Source of the DNA: Zhengitettix transpicula
Lineage: Eukaryota > Arthropoda > Insecta > Orthoptera > Tetrigidae
Direction of reading: 5' to 3'
DNA length: 64,000 nt
Assembly: GCA_037074705.1 (NCBI GenBank)
Contig: CM073593.1
Span: forward strand, 61,793,501-61,857,500
Below the pieces are notes generated by a model. The model was not told the DNA's origin. It made no database searches and saw only the letters and a program-made list of their open reading frames with translations. Shown here in pieces: positions 11,482 to 25,500 of the stretch (the first letter of the stretch is position 1; the number at the start of each line of letters is the position of its first letter). Position numbers and translations under genes: made by a program.

Positions 11482-14343
11482 GTAAACATTAATTTCATCA
11501 AATAAACAACAAATACAATATACATTTGCATGATATTACAGCTAAAAAATAAAGTATCTTAGTGGCACATCGTATCGCGGAATCAAAATCATCTGCACAT
11601 ATTACTTGGAGTATAATATGAATTATAACTAATTATGGATCAATCTATACAGGCTAATGAATAGTTAGATTTATTTCAGGTTCATCAGTTTTAATATGAC
11701 TTTTTTTCGCTTCGGATACTTTGTGTGCTAAATTTCAAATTATTACTTAATAGATTTTCGGTCAGTATGTTCTATGATTATAATAACGTATCGAAGTATT
11801 GAAATTTTACACTTCTGCTTTTTAATGTGTACCAAATATGATTGGTGGACAACCCACCAGAAAGGAAAGTCGTCAATAATTTGTATATAAATAATATAAT
11901 ATGAAATAATTTACATCACTCCATTTTGTCACGGTCTTTACTGAAACCTGACTTTCATCAACCTCCAATTTCTTATTTTTATTCTCAATAATTTGAGACT
12001 TCAAGCTTTTAAAATTGATTTTGTTTTATATAATATTTTATTATATTTTTTAAAAGTTTTTATTATTATTATTTAAATTTATATTATCGCAATTTAAATT
12101 TTAATAATGATAGTTAATTTCATATATTCGGATAAAGGTCCAGAATTATCAGAATCGTGTTTTGCGTATGTATCGTTCCCTTTCATGATTTCATTATTCA
12201 TGAAAACATTCACAAAATGAGAAATTTGGAGCCATAGAAGTTGAGTGTGCGCACAATATCTCTATTCACTTGCTAAAGGGCGTCACAGTAGTTGTGTTAC
12301 AGATTCGCTGGTTTACTATTCCACGGCTAAAGCATTTATCTTCGCAATTTGCATTTTAATTAACCGGCCTAATTTCTAGTGCGCAAAGTTTCCTTTCCAA
12401 TTATTTCAGGAAAGTCTCCGACTGTTTCCCCCGGCACCTATAATACACCGCGAGATTGAGACGAGCGAGGTGAAGATCGGAGGCTTCACGCTTCCAGTTG
12501 GGACTTCAGTGGTGATCGTGAATTACGTCTCACAGCGCCACCCGGACCACTTCGACAACCCTAACCACTTCTGTCCCGAGCGGTTTATGGAAGACAGTGA
12601 CAAGACTCGCCACCCTTACGCATACATCCCCTTCGGCGCAGGGTCCAGGATCTGCGTTGGTCGCACCTACGCGCACATCCTGATCAAGACCTTCGTGGCC
12701 ACGATCATGCGCCAGTTCCGCATAGAGTCGCGTCTCGGCTGGCAGGATCTCAACAAGGTCGGGCCAGGGGTCGTACTCAAACTGGAGTCCGGATATCCCG
12801 TAGAAATGCTGCCAAGAAATGGTGAGTTACTCTCTGCTTCGGAACACTGTTACAATGTGTCTGTTGCAAATCTCACATTAAACAACGTTTGGAACATTAC
12901 CTTCTTTCACAATCGACATGTTATTTTCTTCGCGCAATGCAGCACCCGATAAGGAACATAAAATTTTTAATCTATGCTTTTACCAACATAACATAATATT
13001 TTTAGTGACAAGTTATTTTTTTGTCATCTTTAATTCAGGACACAGTTATTGTCTGTACCGATATACGCTTTTTGACAGAAAACTTGGGTTTTTATATAAT
13101 TTTAACATTTTAGCACAGATTAGAATTAGGACAGGTGAATTTCGTATTCCGGTAACAGAATGCTTGTCCTAATCAGTCGATTCTACCACAGTGCGAACTC
13201 ATCCACCGATGTTCATGTAAGAGCGAATAATTATTGTTTACGATTTAACCGAATATTGATAATTGTCATATAAATGGAAAAACTATATTTCATTCATTTG
13301 TAAACCAATTAAATTTTAATTTCTGAAATGGTAATATTTTATATTTAAATATGAGTTGGCTTATAGATCATTGGCCGACAACAATAACAGAAAAAAGGGA
13401 ACCTTCTCTGAAAGAAGGACTTTAATACGCCTTGAGCAAAAAGTGTCGATAATTAATAGTAAAAAGAACGGAAAGCAAATCATTTCGATATTCTAAATAT
13501 TTTGATGATGATAATTTCCAAAAGGAACAGTAGTAAATCAGTAGACTATATTTCACTGTTTTTTAAATATAACATTAAGTCCAGTCCAGAGAATTATTTT
13601 ACCAAATTAAAATAAACGTATTTAACAGTAAAAACTCTTGCAGGTAAATAAATTATTTAAAATAAAATGTAATAACAGACAGGTCTAATGATGGAGGATT
13701 TTTGCACCGGGTCTGGAGTCAACAGGAATTATCCCATTTGGTAGATCTAACACCCGGTAAACGAGAGGTCCCGAGTTCGATTCCTGGTCCGGTCGACATT
13801 TCCATCCTGATACTCTAATTCAACTTAACCTTGGCGTTTACGGCTTCTGACTTTTGAAAGATTCCTCTGCATATTCTTTAACATACAGTAAATTCAAAAA
13901 TTTCACCTGTATGTTATTGGTCATAAAATACATATTATTATATATATTTAAAAACAGAAATACAATATTTATTTTTAAAACATTATTACCCAAAAGACCT
14001 TCTATTTTAACTTTATACACACAAATTGTTTAAAAAAAATTATTACGCAGTTTATAATTTTTGGTTTGGCAAATGATATATTTTACTAAACATATTTATC
14101 GTCAATATGACAAGCTACATAATCATAAGCAAATATTTCAGTGTCTGAGAAGTTGTTCAGTCTTTTTTATATAATTAGTAAGATTATTGTTCTAAATATA
14201 ATATACTTTGATATTTGATTTTGAAATAATTTAGGTTAGCCATACATAAATTGCTTGGAGATATATTTCAAACTATTCTGTTTTTTTCAGAAGAGAAAGT
14301 TGTGTACAGTGAAAGATTTCGGCGACCTAGTTACAACTGGTAG
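10336..14343 (+). CDS. Cytochrome P450, CYP4-clan, three exons
   Basis: Exons join 10336-11481, 12410-12821 and 14291-14343 (phases 0 and 1), giving 536 residues, close to the usual 500-520 for the family. Seen: an N-terminal hydrophobic anchor (about residues 5-35) for the ER membrane; a CYP4-like C-helix WKYHRKMITPSFH; I-helix AGNETT at 324-329; the K-helix ExxR pair E383/R386 created across the first splice; a CPERF motif; and the heme loop FGAGSRICVG with Cys464 as iron ligand. Known: such enzymes insert oxygen into lipids, hormones or xenobiotics using NADPH-P450 reductase. Substrate cannot be told from sequence. The ATG at 10336 is chosen because it opens the anchor and lies 86 nt after a TATA box. 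Oddity: the I-helix has Ala324 where most CYP4 enzymes have the glutamate that binds heme covalently. The last exon is the least certain part. Confidence 0.88.
11482..12409 (+). other. P450 intron 1
   Basis: A GT-AG intron of 928 bp, AT-rich. The last 170 bp are somewhat GC-richer (aaccggcctaat near 12360), but no exon is seen in it. Confidence 0.85.
12410..12821 (+). CDS. P450 exon 2 (ExxR to heme loop and C-terminal sheet)
   Basis: The acceptor ttatttcag|GAAAGT opens with ESLR, which completes the K-helix. The exon carries the PERF region and the heme-binding Cys464 codon at 12653-12655. The donor AATG|gtgagt closes it in phase 1 after LPRN. The ATG-initiated reading starting at 12470 is only an internal part of this exon. 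Confidence 0.88.
12822..14290 (+). other. P450 intron 2
   Basis: A GT-AG intron of about 1.47 kb if the terminal exon is right. It holds a tRNA-like SINE remnant at 13730-13800; otherwise it is plain AT-rich sequence. Retaining its start would add about 43 codons to the protein before a stop at 12950-12952. Confidence 0.5.
13730..13800 (+). repeat. tRNA-derived SINE remnant
   Basis: GGTAGATCTAACACCCGG, an anticodon-loop-like GGTAAACGAG, AGGTCCC and a B-box-like GAGTTCGATTCC (13773-13784) follow tRNA order. No acceptor-stem pairing is preserved, so this is not a working tRNA gene. It lies inside P450 intron 2. Confidence 0.5.
14291..14343 (+). CDS. P450 predicted terminal exon
   Basis: A long pyrimidine run followed by cag at 14282-14290 precedes a 53-nt stretch. 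In the required phase 1 it reads EEKVVYSERFRRPSYNW and a TAG stop. This basic, short tail suits a P450 C-terminus. Alternatives are a weaker acceptor near 12943 in the same phase, or reading through the donor to the stop at 12950-12952. Confidence 0.55.
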
Positions 14344-17300
14344 AATGATTTTTAAGGTCATGGCCATACCATTAAAATTTCAATAATTGTGAGAACGACA
14401 TGAAGAATAATGTTACTGCAACAAAGAAGATCCTTGCATCAGAACCTAAGCACGGCCCTGAATCTGCTTTTAAAATTTTTATAAGCTACGAATTATTAAT
14501 CTCACCAGGAGTCAGAGTGAACCGAGAAATATTTATATTACTAATTACCTTGTTGTACGTAATCTACAACGTAATTGTGCTAAGTTATTTGGTTTACATT
14601 CCAACAAATGGTAAAAGTTACCAAGTTAGAGTTGCTGTAATTAGTTTTGGGTAAACTAGGCTCAGTTTTTTTTATCAGTTTCGTAAAGACAAGAGAATTA
14701 AATTCGATAAATCTAATATGAAGTTAGATAAATCTACTGATAGTTTCTTCTAGATATTCATTTAAATACATTTACAAAATAAATTAATAAATACACTTAT
14801 GCTGAATACACACACCACAGGAAAACCTGAAAAATATGGCTGAAAAACGGAGAATCATATTTACGAGACTCCCGTCATTGAATACTGAGTTAGATGACAC
14901 CGTCCTCTCCCTCACGGATAATCGTAATTTTGCTATAAAGATAAGACTTTCTATGTGACAGATGGAAGATAAAATTCCAATTTCCTGCAGAGGCGCCACA
15001 GAGATGAGGGAAGCGTTGTTCCCTGACTTGTGTTCCGCATTTCGCTTAGTCTCTTCCGAAACACAAACTTTACCAGACCTCACAATTTTAAAAACATACC
15101 CCACTTAATCATAAATTATGAACACGTATACATGGCTCAGTTCCGTTTCATTTCTCTCAATTAACAGCGGATTATTTTTCTAGTTCGTATTGTTGATATA
15201 TTTCCTTTATTTTTATTTTATATATTTGAATAAGAATAACTGTGGTTTTATATTTGACTAGATTATTTTTATTTTACGCAAGTCATTAAGCAGAATATTC
15301 CAGTTATTTATGGCTTCTTTGTAAGCGATTTAATGTAGTACGAAATAGTATGTGAATTATTTGTGAATTAGATTGCAATTGATGTATATTTTATAAATAA
15401 ATGTTTTTTATGATTTTGATATATTTTTAAAAATATAACTTTTTTTATATTGCGTTTTATTTACCTTTCATTAATAATATTGATCTGTAAGTTGATCCTA
15501 AAAACCAAGAAGCAACAAGTCTGTCTCTGTTCCATAATTACAAATATTTAACCCTCTCCCCCCTCATTTTATTGTAGCCGGGATTTAAAACTTGATTTAC
15601 AATAAAATAAAACAAAGCATAGATGAGCGCGAAAAAGAATTATTTCAACCACAAAAAAATTGGATATCAAATGCCGCACTGAAGGCACTAACTCAGAGAC
15701 AAAAACAAAGTATGTAGTAGGAACAACTACTATTAAAAATATTTTTTCTGGCTTAATTTCAGAGCCTAATACTGCAAGAGAGCGATACTGTAATACGAGC
15801 TACATTGGGCCTGTAAATTAATTTACTGCAATTAAGTTCACAGTTGGTGGCAGCTCTAATTAAAAACAAAAGTTTAATTAAGTCTAAATTAAATTGTAAT
15901 GCACAAACGAAATTATATTAAAATGTCTTTAAATATTTTTATTAATTTCCGCGAAATTGAATCTCACTATCACAGTGTCACTTAATTTTTTCAATATACG
16001 CCTCTTAGTCTGACTAATTTGTCACATTTATTTTTTATATTATTTTACAAAGTCTGTAATATTACTTTATTTTTATGAATCTACAATAATAACTTCCTTA
16101 ACAAACGCAAAATAGTTTTTCTTATTACTTATTAAGAAAGCTTTAGGCTATATTTGTCATTACCATTGTGTAAAATATTTTATATATGAATATAAAACCT
16201 TGATAATTTTTATACATTTTTGAACTTAAGTTATTCATATTTATAAAACTGAATTATAATTATAAATGCTCAAAATAAAAGTAGTGATATTTGTAATCTT
16301 TATTCTAATATGAAATCAATTTCATTTTTAAATAGTATATCACAGATAATATACAAAATTAAATGGTTACAATACAAATAATCTAATTGTTACAGTATAA
16401 CACCAATAATTTTAAAAAATTTCCAGTTCTCTGACCATTACAAACATTACCAAATCCTATAGGGATTTATATTTAATAATATTTCAATCGTAAGAAAATT
16501 ATGTCTTTTATATTTAATTATAAATTTTTTCTACTAATTGAATGAAGTCGAAAAATATATTATTAAATAATAATAAGCACAGCTACTTTGTGACTGTTAT
16601 AGGTCATACATTTGTTTACATAACTTTCGAAAATAAAAAAAAGGTCTTTATATAACTTCCGAGAATAAATATGAAAGATTTCCCCCGCTGAACATTCTTA
16701 AAGTATAATACGCGGTAAGAAATGTAAGAAAAAATACTGATCAATGTTTCCTATTTTTAATATTTTATTGTCCACTCTAGTTTCTTATACTAACTTATCA
16801 CGCATGAATTTAAGCCTTTTTTATTCATAGGAAAAGTCAGTAGTACTGTAATTTAATAAGGACATTAATACTTTGTTTTCTAACTTTGTCGTATGGCTGA
16901 CACCGTCATGTCGGCGAATTTTCTTCTAGAGATGCAAACATGGTAGGTCCGATATCCAAAACAAACAACAAGGAAACTGCCCACTTTATCTGACAAATCA
17001 GAAACGGTGTCAGATGCGTAGAACAAAAAAACTTTTTTGACTGTGCTCTGCCAAAGATCTATGATGAATTTAGACCATCCCGTGGTGCACGTGTAACATA
17101 GGGTACACTATTGGACACGCACAGCGTGGCGTCCAAAGATGATCAAGAAGAAAAAGAAAAGTTGGGAAATGTAGAGGGATATTACTGTTTTCAATTTTCT
17201 AGTGTGATTAAGGTCAATCTAGTTTAGGAAACAGAGATGTGTCTTTTTCTTGGAGCAATAAATGGCGTAGGTGTTAGTGGAACGACGAACGATGAACTCG

Positions 17301-20300
17301 CGATCTGAAAACCTCAAAATTGTAGTCGCATTGTAAATTACTTACCAGTAACTGTGTTACTTATTTGTTGAATTACACGTTAAAAGTACCTGTGTAATAA
17401 GCAGAGAAATTGCCGGTTTGAATTGGAATTTTATTCAATTAAATACTATAACCACTTAATCCTTAGAATGTTGTTTTCTATTTCAGTAAATTATACTGAA
17501 ATAAATGTTGACGTGGTATGCTATAGTTGTCAGCGTCACCACCTAGCATCGCTAAGGTCTCTGGTTGGAAAACAACGGCGTGGGGTTAGCATTAAGACCT
17601 TCTCATGGACCGCGTGCCACTACAAAATTTTAAGATTCTGTCATGGTCAACGAAGAATTGCGAGTTTGGTTGAATATAGATTAAAATAATTTATAAAATC
17701 ATTTCTATCATAAAACCCTTGTGTAAAAAAATATAATGCTTGGTTATAACATGCGAAACGTTGGAAATAACGCCGAAACTATACGAGGCCGAACCGCCCA
17801 AACACCGATATCTAATAATAACCCTTTTGTGCTCAAAGATATTGTTCACTGAACAATATCCCGAAAACGTCCGAACGCAAGATTTAAAGTTTCATTGTTG
17901 ACGACTGGTAATAAAATACACCATATTGTTTCCTCGAAGAATTTACATAATGTGAAGCATAAATTATTATTATTATCGTTGTATCAGTAGGATATTTATA
18001 GGGCGAGTGAATTCTGCGAAAGTACAGTCGGATCTGCCCGTCATTCAATCTCTGATATTCTGTGCCTGTTCCACGTACAGAAGAGACCAGAAATATTATT
18101 TTCGGTATTCTGAGAAAAATACTAAAAAAATAAAGACGAAACCCCAGATGTTTCAGAAAATGACGGATCACTTACCGCGAGGATGGAATTGTTAAAGGTG
18201 ATTGAATGATATTTACGATTCAATTTGATGATTCTGACTGCGTAATGATATTGGAAAATTTGTTTGCCTTCGTAAAGTAATGTTTTAATGGCCGTGTACA
18301 ATTACTCAGCACGAAAGGTCCAGAGATAACGATCCCCTGAGGTCCCCGCGAGCAAACGCAGTGTCTGGTAGACGGCCAGAGGTAATCCATCACCTCTGCT
18401 CGACAAATTGAATTACCACCAGCTGCGGCCCTGCTTGTTTTATGTTCCTCGGGTCTTGGGGCCGCGCCATGTCCACTACCAGACCAAACTTAGGTAAATG
18501 AGAAGCTCTCTCAGTAACACACTACGATATTCCCGTCATTGATCTCGAGTTTTCTCTGCGAACGGCAAATTAATTTATTCTGGCTACTTCTCGTTTTTAG
18601 TTTATTCGTTTAATAAAATTTTATTTGAATCATTACGTCATTATTCATTTTGCCTCAATCCCAGTGGTAGTTGTACGAAATTACAGAAGTGCAATTTTGT
18701 GTTTATCTGAAGCTCTTCTGTGAAGGGAAATAATAGTAACACGATAAATCATAACCTCGTCCATGGATTGTGCAACACACACAGACACACAAACACACAA
18801 CCCGCAGCGCGTGTGTATTTTTTTACACAACGTAGCAAGAAGTGTGTATGTGACCTTGGTATTACATTTTCATGCGCCGACTATAAAATTTATTTATTTG
18901 TAAATTTTTTAACATTTCATGTGCCGTTTCTTTTCTTCCTCGTTTGCGTAATAATTTTTTTCACTAACGTAATTTCAGTTTTTTTACTTTCTTATATTCT
19001 AATTAAATATTTCATATATTTCCTGATGGGAAATTATAAAATATAAAACGTTAAAAGTATTCTAATTAGATAAATAGAAAAATAACAGACAAAATCATCA
19101 GTTAAGTTTGTCTGAGATTTGTTTATTTATTTACCTAAGAATTTCCTCATTAGCGTATTTATTATTTCGTATTTTATTTTACATATAGTTTGCGTATTAT
19201 TCTTATTTGCGTGTGTTTTTTCTTTATTGCTGATTATATATACTTCATGGCTGTGTTTTACTACGTGTCTACGAAATAATTATACTTCGTCTTGTTCTAT
19301 TTCCTCAGTAGAATCAACAAATCTTACTATACAACTGAGTAAGTTTGTATATATATATTTGTGTGTGTATGTGTGTAGAGGTTAAGAGAGAGTGTGAGTG
19401 AGAGAGAGACAGTACTGCAGAAACTAACTTCTTGCTCGTAATCCAGTCATGGCGATTTGGTGGTCCTGTAAGCGAAAGCAGGTATGCGAAACGAGATTTG
19501 CGGAATTGCGAAACCACGACAATTCAACAACACGACAACTTAGCAACACGTCTAAAACAGCCGTGATAACACGGTCTTATTTCTATTTTCATTATTCAGA
19601 TATACATTTGAATTATATTATTATAAACAAAATAATTTGTACGTAATTAATTTTTGATGATCGTAACATTGCACAGCAATTCCTCTTTTTATTGTTTTTA
19701 AATACAAATGTGAATGGAGTTTTTTTACATTACTTGTCACGGGCGACTGTAACGCATACTTTCGTATCTGATGTGATGTTTTAAATAATACGTAAAAAAA
19801 TGCCTCATCGAAAGTAACAGTTATTGATCTGATAAATCTAATTGAATTCCAGTGCCATCAAATAAGGGTTTTAATGGTTCGTAAAAAGTATTTCCTATAA
19901 ATAATTGCCGTTGTTAAAATTCTAGGCTTCGAGATGCATTACTTTTGATCATATTTTTACTATTACGTAAATAAATTATAAACATAATTCACCCAGATTA
20001 CCAAGTATCACCTTAATACTGTCCCCTGATTAAATAAATCCGAATTAACTTCTAGATGATCCACTAGTGTCATTAGTTGTACGATGTTCCGAGATGAGAA
20101 GCAAGGAGAAGGTGGATGAAATTATTTGGGAATGGAGTTTTATATAAATATGTCGAGATCCAACAGCAGTAAAAAAAAATTGATTAAACTTAGTGTAGTA
20201 GTAGACGACGTAGATGCTGCGTAGGTGCAGTGTTCCCTGATTGAAATATAATCGATACAGAAGAGTTCCCCGGTAAATTCCAAACCTACACAGAAGCCTT

Positions 20301-22397
20301 TGAAAATTTGCCTCTGATTCCACAGAGTCCAGGATATAGAATTCCTATCACAATCAGGGGAACAGATGACAATGCAAAGTCAAACGGTTCTTTCTGAAGA
20401 CGAATGACGAGCGATGAAATGCACAGGAACGGTTCTTTATAACAGAAGGGGAAATACGATAAATTGAGCCAGGTTTGTGTTGAGGTAGCAGAATAGCAGT
20501 GACGTCGGCAATCCCCCTCTTGAAATGTTGCCCATGTCCGCGTCCACAATCACCCTTTTTGTCTTATCGCTGCAGGAATCCTCGGTTATTCTCCCTTTGT
20601 CTTGCTTTCCAAGATGCTTATGATATTTCTTTTATTCTTGTTATGTGAAAGGTTTCTTGTTGCTAATGGTAACGGCAATCTATGTTGCAGATCAAATTAA
20701 TTTACATTGTTGCTTTTCTAATTATATAATATGATCTAGTGTGTTAAATGAATTTTTTTTACAGAAACGCAAAATAGTTTGATCCATTGTATTAGAAGAA
20801 GTGCTGATTATACGTGCGTAGATAAATAAATTATTTTAAGTATCATTTAGGAATGGTAAATACTTAAGTACAGATAAACACACACACAAATACATCAGAT
20901 ATTAAAATAAATCTTAAAAAGGTCTTCGTGAATAGCCCAATTAATTATATATATAAATTTATTTACACAAAAATGATGGGAAAATGGCCGAGAATAGTGT
21001 CGAATCCACTATTTTAGGGGTCGCTGAGTTGAATTTTGCCAATAACCCGGCCGACATTGTATTGGGGAACGGGGAGATTAATTAGTGAAAAAAAAAGTCT
21101 TAAAATGGCCCATAGACGCCTGAGGTCGATTTTTGTAAATCTACGAAACATATTCCAGAAATTTATCACATAAAAAATATATACTAAATAATACTGTGCA
21201 TATATCCGATGTTATTGAGAAGGCTAAATTTTAGCACAATGCTAGCCCAACTCAGTGACGTTAGTCGACTTCAATTAACACTCCCAAATTGATTAATTGT
21301 ACTGTACAGTAACAGATGTTCGAATTTCAGTATGAGCCTTTATTATTGATTTTTAATTTACCTTACCAAAAGTATTCTATACTGATCCTTATGATTTTGC
21401 AATCACTACACTTACTTGGAACAATATTATTCGCTAAATGGTCTAGCATCCTCATATGGTTTGCAACGGGCCACTTACAATAAAACAGTAAGGTCATAAA
21501 GCTAAACAAGTGCGTATAGAAAAGAAGGTTTAAATTAAAAGGTCGTTGTCGCTGCCATTCAAAGTAATAGTTCATTAAATACAATCAAAATTTAATTGAA
21601 TTCGGCGTCAAAAATCACAAAGAAACGTTTTTTTATATATAATTTTCAAAGAGAGCTTATTTACATAAGATTTGTTGTGATACAGTATTAATTCTAATAA
21701 TAAACATATAAATAAGCAGTTTAAAAAGTTTCTTTATCGTATCATTGAATAATATCAACACCAAATATTGTAATTATTTTTCAATCTCTATTTTATGTTC
21801 ATAGAAATATTTACTAATAGAGCCTAATTATACATTTCAAATGTTTCTATAAATTTTTGACAGTAAAATTCAGAATATGTGAGCCAGTTAGCATAATTAT
21901 TTTAAAAAAAACAAAGTCCCGTTGATAGGGGCTTAACTGCTGGTGTTGTTAACTTAAAAATTCTATTATTGTATGGCTAAAATTACCGGGTTGTAGAGAC
22001 AGATCAATAAAGAAACGTTGTTGTTTCAGTACAAACATATTTACTTTATGCGGTAATTGCGATCGTTCAAGCATGAATTTGAACAATGGAAAAAATAGTG
22101 TTTTGTGAAATATTCTTAGAGCGAACCGACTGACGCAAAATATTTACATCACATAATATTTGTGTAAACTATGAACATAAATGAAATAGTACTTTTGTCT
22201 TTTAAAAAAGAAATCTGATTTTAACTCTTTGGGCAGGAATTTTGTTTAACGTTCAATATAAGACATGGAACGATTCTTTTCTGAAGTGCTAACTAACTTT
22301 GAGACTACCATGCATTTTGTTTCACGTATTGGAAAAGATAAACCTTGAAATTCCGCCTTGCAAATTCACTTTTATATTTCGGGATCGTGTGAAGATC
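14344..22397. other. Intergenic between P450 and kinesin, first part
   Basis: No gene seen. GC-richer islands lie at 14820-15110, 18300-18500 and 20300-20560, and a weak LINE-like tail near 17.1 kb. An AATAAA near 15397 could serve the P450 but is far from its stop. Confidence 0.6.
17085..17160 (+). mobile_element. Possible LINE-like 3' tail
   Basis: A frame reads HSVASKDDQEEKEK followed by purine-rich sequence, recalling degenerate retroposon tails. Weak evidence. Confidence 0.22.
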
Positions 22398-22557
22398 GAT
22401 AAACTTAAAACTTGAATATAAATATAGGTTGTGCGATCAGTACAATATAAAAAGAGCCGAGAAGTAACAAAAATATTGATAAACTTAAAACTTGGATATA
22501 AATATAGGTTGTGCGATCAGTAAAATATAAAAAGAGCCGAGAAGTAACAAAAAATAT
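22398..22557. repeat. Recent 80-bp tandem duplication
   Basis: Two copies starting GATAAACTTAAAACTTG at 22398 and 22478 differ at only a few bases. Confidence 0.9.
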
Positions 22558-25500
22558 TAAACTAAAAATCTTGAAACTGAATAATGAATTTTAAAAAATC
22601 CGTTGTAGGAAAGGATCGACCAAAGTCCAATAATATCAGTAGGAGACACCGTGAGTAAATCTTTGTGCCAAAGGCTTAGCATAACGGTCAGAATCGTGCA
22701 AAATATTTTTATTCCCTACATTAATGAGATTATACCAGATAGTTTATTATAAACAATTCTTTTAAATCAGTGTCAGTGTCTTTAAAAAGTTCTAACAAGC
22801 TTAGAGAGACAAATTAATAGCTCTGTCTGTATTGAGAACAATTATTACTGTAATTTGGATGAACACACACACACTTTTCTCCTACAAAGGAATAGAGAAA
22901 TTAAATTGATTAGAATATCTATAGTTAATATCATAGAATTTGTATTCTATTGTTCCTAAGTAGCTTATGATCAACTGTGCGGCTACAACGGAATCTGTGA
23001 CAAACAATTAATATTTTGTTTTCTTTACAATTATTCAGAAGACTTTTTAAAATAATAAATATTTTTATAGCTTTCAAATAAACATACATTTTTCTTTCAC
23101 CTGTGTGGACAGGAAGAAGAGATGCAGGGTTTCCTAATGTGAAACGGCATTAATCATTCTCTAAAGGTGTTCAGCCTTCACACGTTATGAATAAAATCAA
23201 AGTCTTGTAGATCGTGGACGTTTAGTATGAATAAGCGTTGAGTGATCGCTGCAGGAACCTCGTGAAATAGCCATTAAATCATGATAAAGAAAGATCGTGC
23301 TTTCAAGAAGGTATAATATAAAAGGATTTATATCTTTTATTAACTATTTTTTCATGATGTGGCACGTATCATATGTTAAAATGATACACACGACCATCAG
23401 CCATATATTTTTATTCCTTTTTAGATAATTCGGCAGAAATTCAATTCAAGAGTTATTCCAGCCTAACGTTTGTAATATGTATGTAATATAAACATTCAGT
23501 ATTAAATATGTATCTCACATTGGTACCTATAAAAATTGTAACTTATGTTCATAAACAAATATTTTAAAATTATTTAGTGATAATAAAAATATATTTTCGC
23601 ATAGCTAAATGAAAATAACTTTATGTCCTCTAAACTTTATATTATTAGCCTATATAACATGATTGTGGTTTTTATAATAGCATTTTTTTATGATTTAACA
23701 AATGGAAACACATATTGTTTACATCTATGTTCTTAGGATTTAATCATTTGAAGAAACAAAAAATGAAACAATTTTAATTATGAAGTAATATGGAAAATAA
23801 TTGACAGAACTGTATTGTACACAGGCGCGAGAACTACCGAATTACACAGTTGATAACATTTGCGACTACACCTATTTTTTTATACGTACCTTATGTATCA
23901 ACTAATTACTGTTCCGATTTATTCGTGTTATAATTTTTAGGACATATCAGTGGACTCGGGTCGCAATTAAAAATTATCCATAAATTTCATAGCTGAGCTT
24001 TAGGATAAGATATTCTAATATTAGCACAAATAAATAAAAAATAAACATTTGAAGGCAATTATAACATTAAATTCATGAATTAAAAGATCAATTTTACAAA
24101 ATAAATAATCAGAAAAACATCCAATTTTTTAGAAAAAATTAATAAATCTTATTAAAGTTACTAACACTCGTATAATAAATTCTTACCTCATAAATATGTC
24201 AAAAATATATTAATAAAAATCAAATAGTTCAATAAAGTAAAAATGATTATAATAAAATATATATATTCACAGTTTAACCTGGCATTGCAAACAACCCTCT
24301 CATCAATTAATTGATTTATTTGAAAATTATGATGTTAGTGTTGTTTTTAAATTTAATTATAATTTAAATTCTGTAAAAAACCATAAAAGACAAAATTAAT
24401 ATTCTGATAAAACGTTATGCGATTCATAAAATTAATTTTTAGCCTGTAGTGCAATATATATGGACCCGACCATGCGAGCCCTAAAACCGCGGATTACCTA
24501 ACATACAAACGACATCAAATGTGATGTTCCGAACCATACAGTTATGTCAAACCACATCTATCACTTTAAACATAATTTTTGTTGGCAAAGTGTTAAAATA
24601 TTGGATGTCAAAAATAACTTTACAATACTGAAGAGTGAAATGCTGCACATTCGCTCGAAAATTAGTGCATTAAATGTTAAAAGTGACACAGATAATTTGT
24701 TTACATACCTTGTAGTTATAATGGGATCAATTTATATATATTCTATCATTATTTATTTCAATTAATCCAATTTACTTTGTTGACTTTATCCTTCTACTAC
24801 GAAAACGCAGTCCATGGCTCTAAATTTAAATTAGGACAACTAATTTTAACAATATGCATATGTTTGCAAGCTGTAAGTTTGTATAATTTGTTTTTTAAGT
24901 AAATTAATTCAAATGTGTAAATTTGAAAAAATTAATCATCTATAAATTTTACATGATTAATTTATTATATAAATTTTTCTTATTTTGCTCTAATACCTGG
25001 TAATATCTCAAACTTGTGAGAGATAAGTCGTAATACTGTAATCATTTTATGTTTAAGTTGAATAATACATTTTTTCTGGTAAAATAACTGGTTTTATATT
25101 TTTATTTATTAAATTATATTGTCATGTTAAATTAAATATCAATTTAAACATGGTACAAATCAGCTACACAAAGTACAATTTGTTTAAAGAAATATTGGGA
25201 CATTAATTCCTTGCAAAAATTTTATGATTTCAGTGTAAGCCAGACGTATTTCGACGCTCGGTTAGCGGGAGGGCGTCGTCATGCCTGTTGCAGCGCGGCT
25301 ATAAGTCTGATCATCATTACAATTTGGAAAATTATATAGCCCATGCCATACCTTGAAAAATCAGAATCACAAATATAACAATTAATTAATAATTGTTCAG
25401 CCCTTTATGAGATATTTCCGAGTACTCAAGCCGACAAACATAAAAATTGACTTTATTGTTGTAGATTATTTCTACGCAACTCAATTTGTAAACGGAGGTG

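Noticed and set aside
13730..13800. A functional tRNA gene
   Set aside because: B-box and loop order are present, but acceptor and D stems do not pair, so only a SINE remnant is supported.
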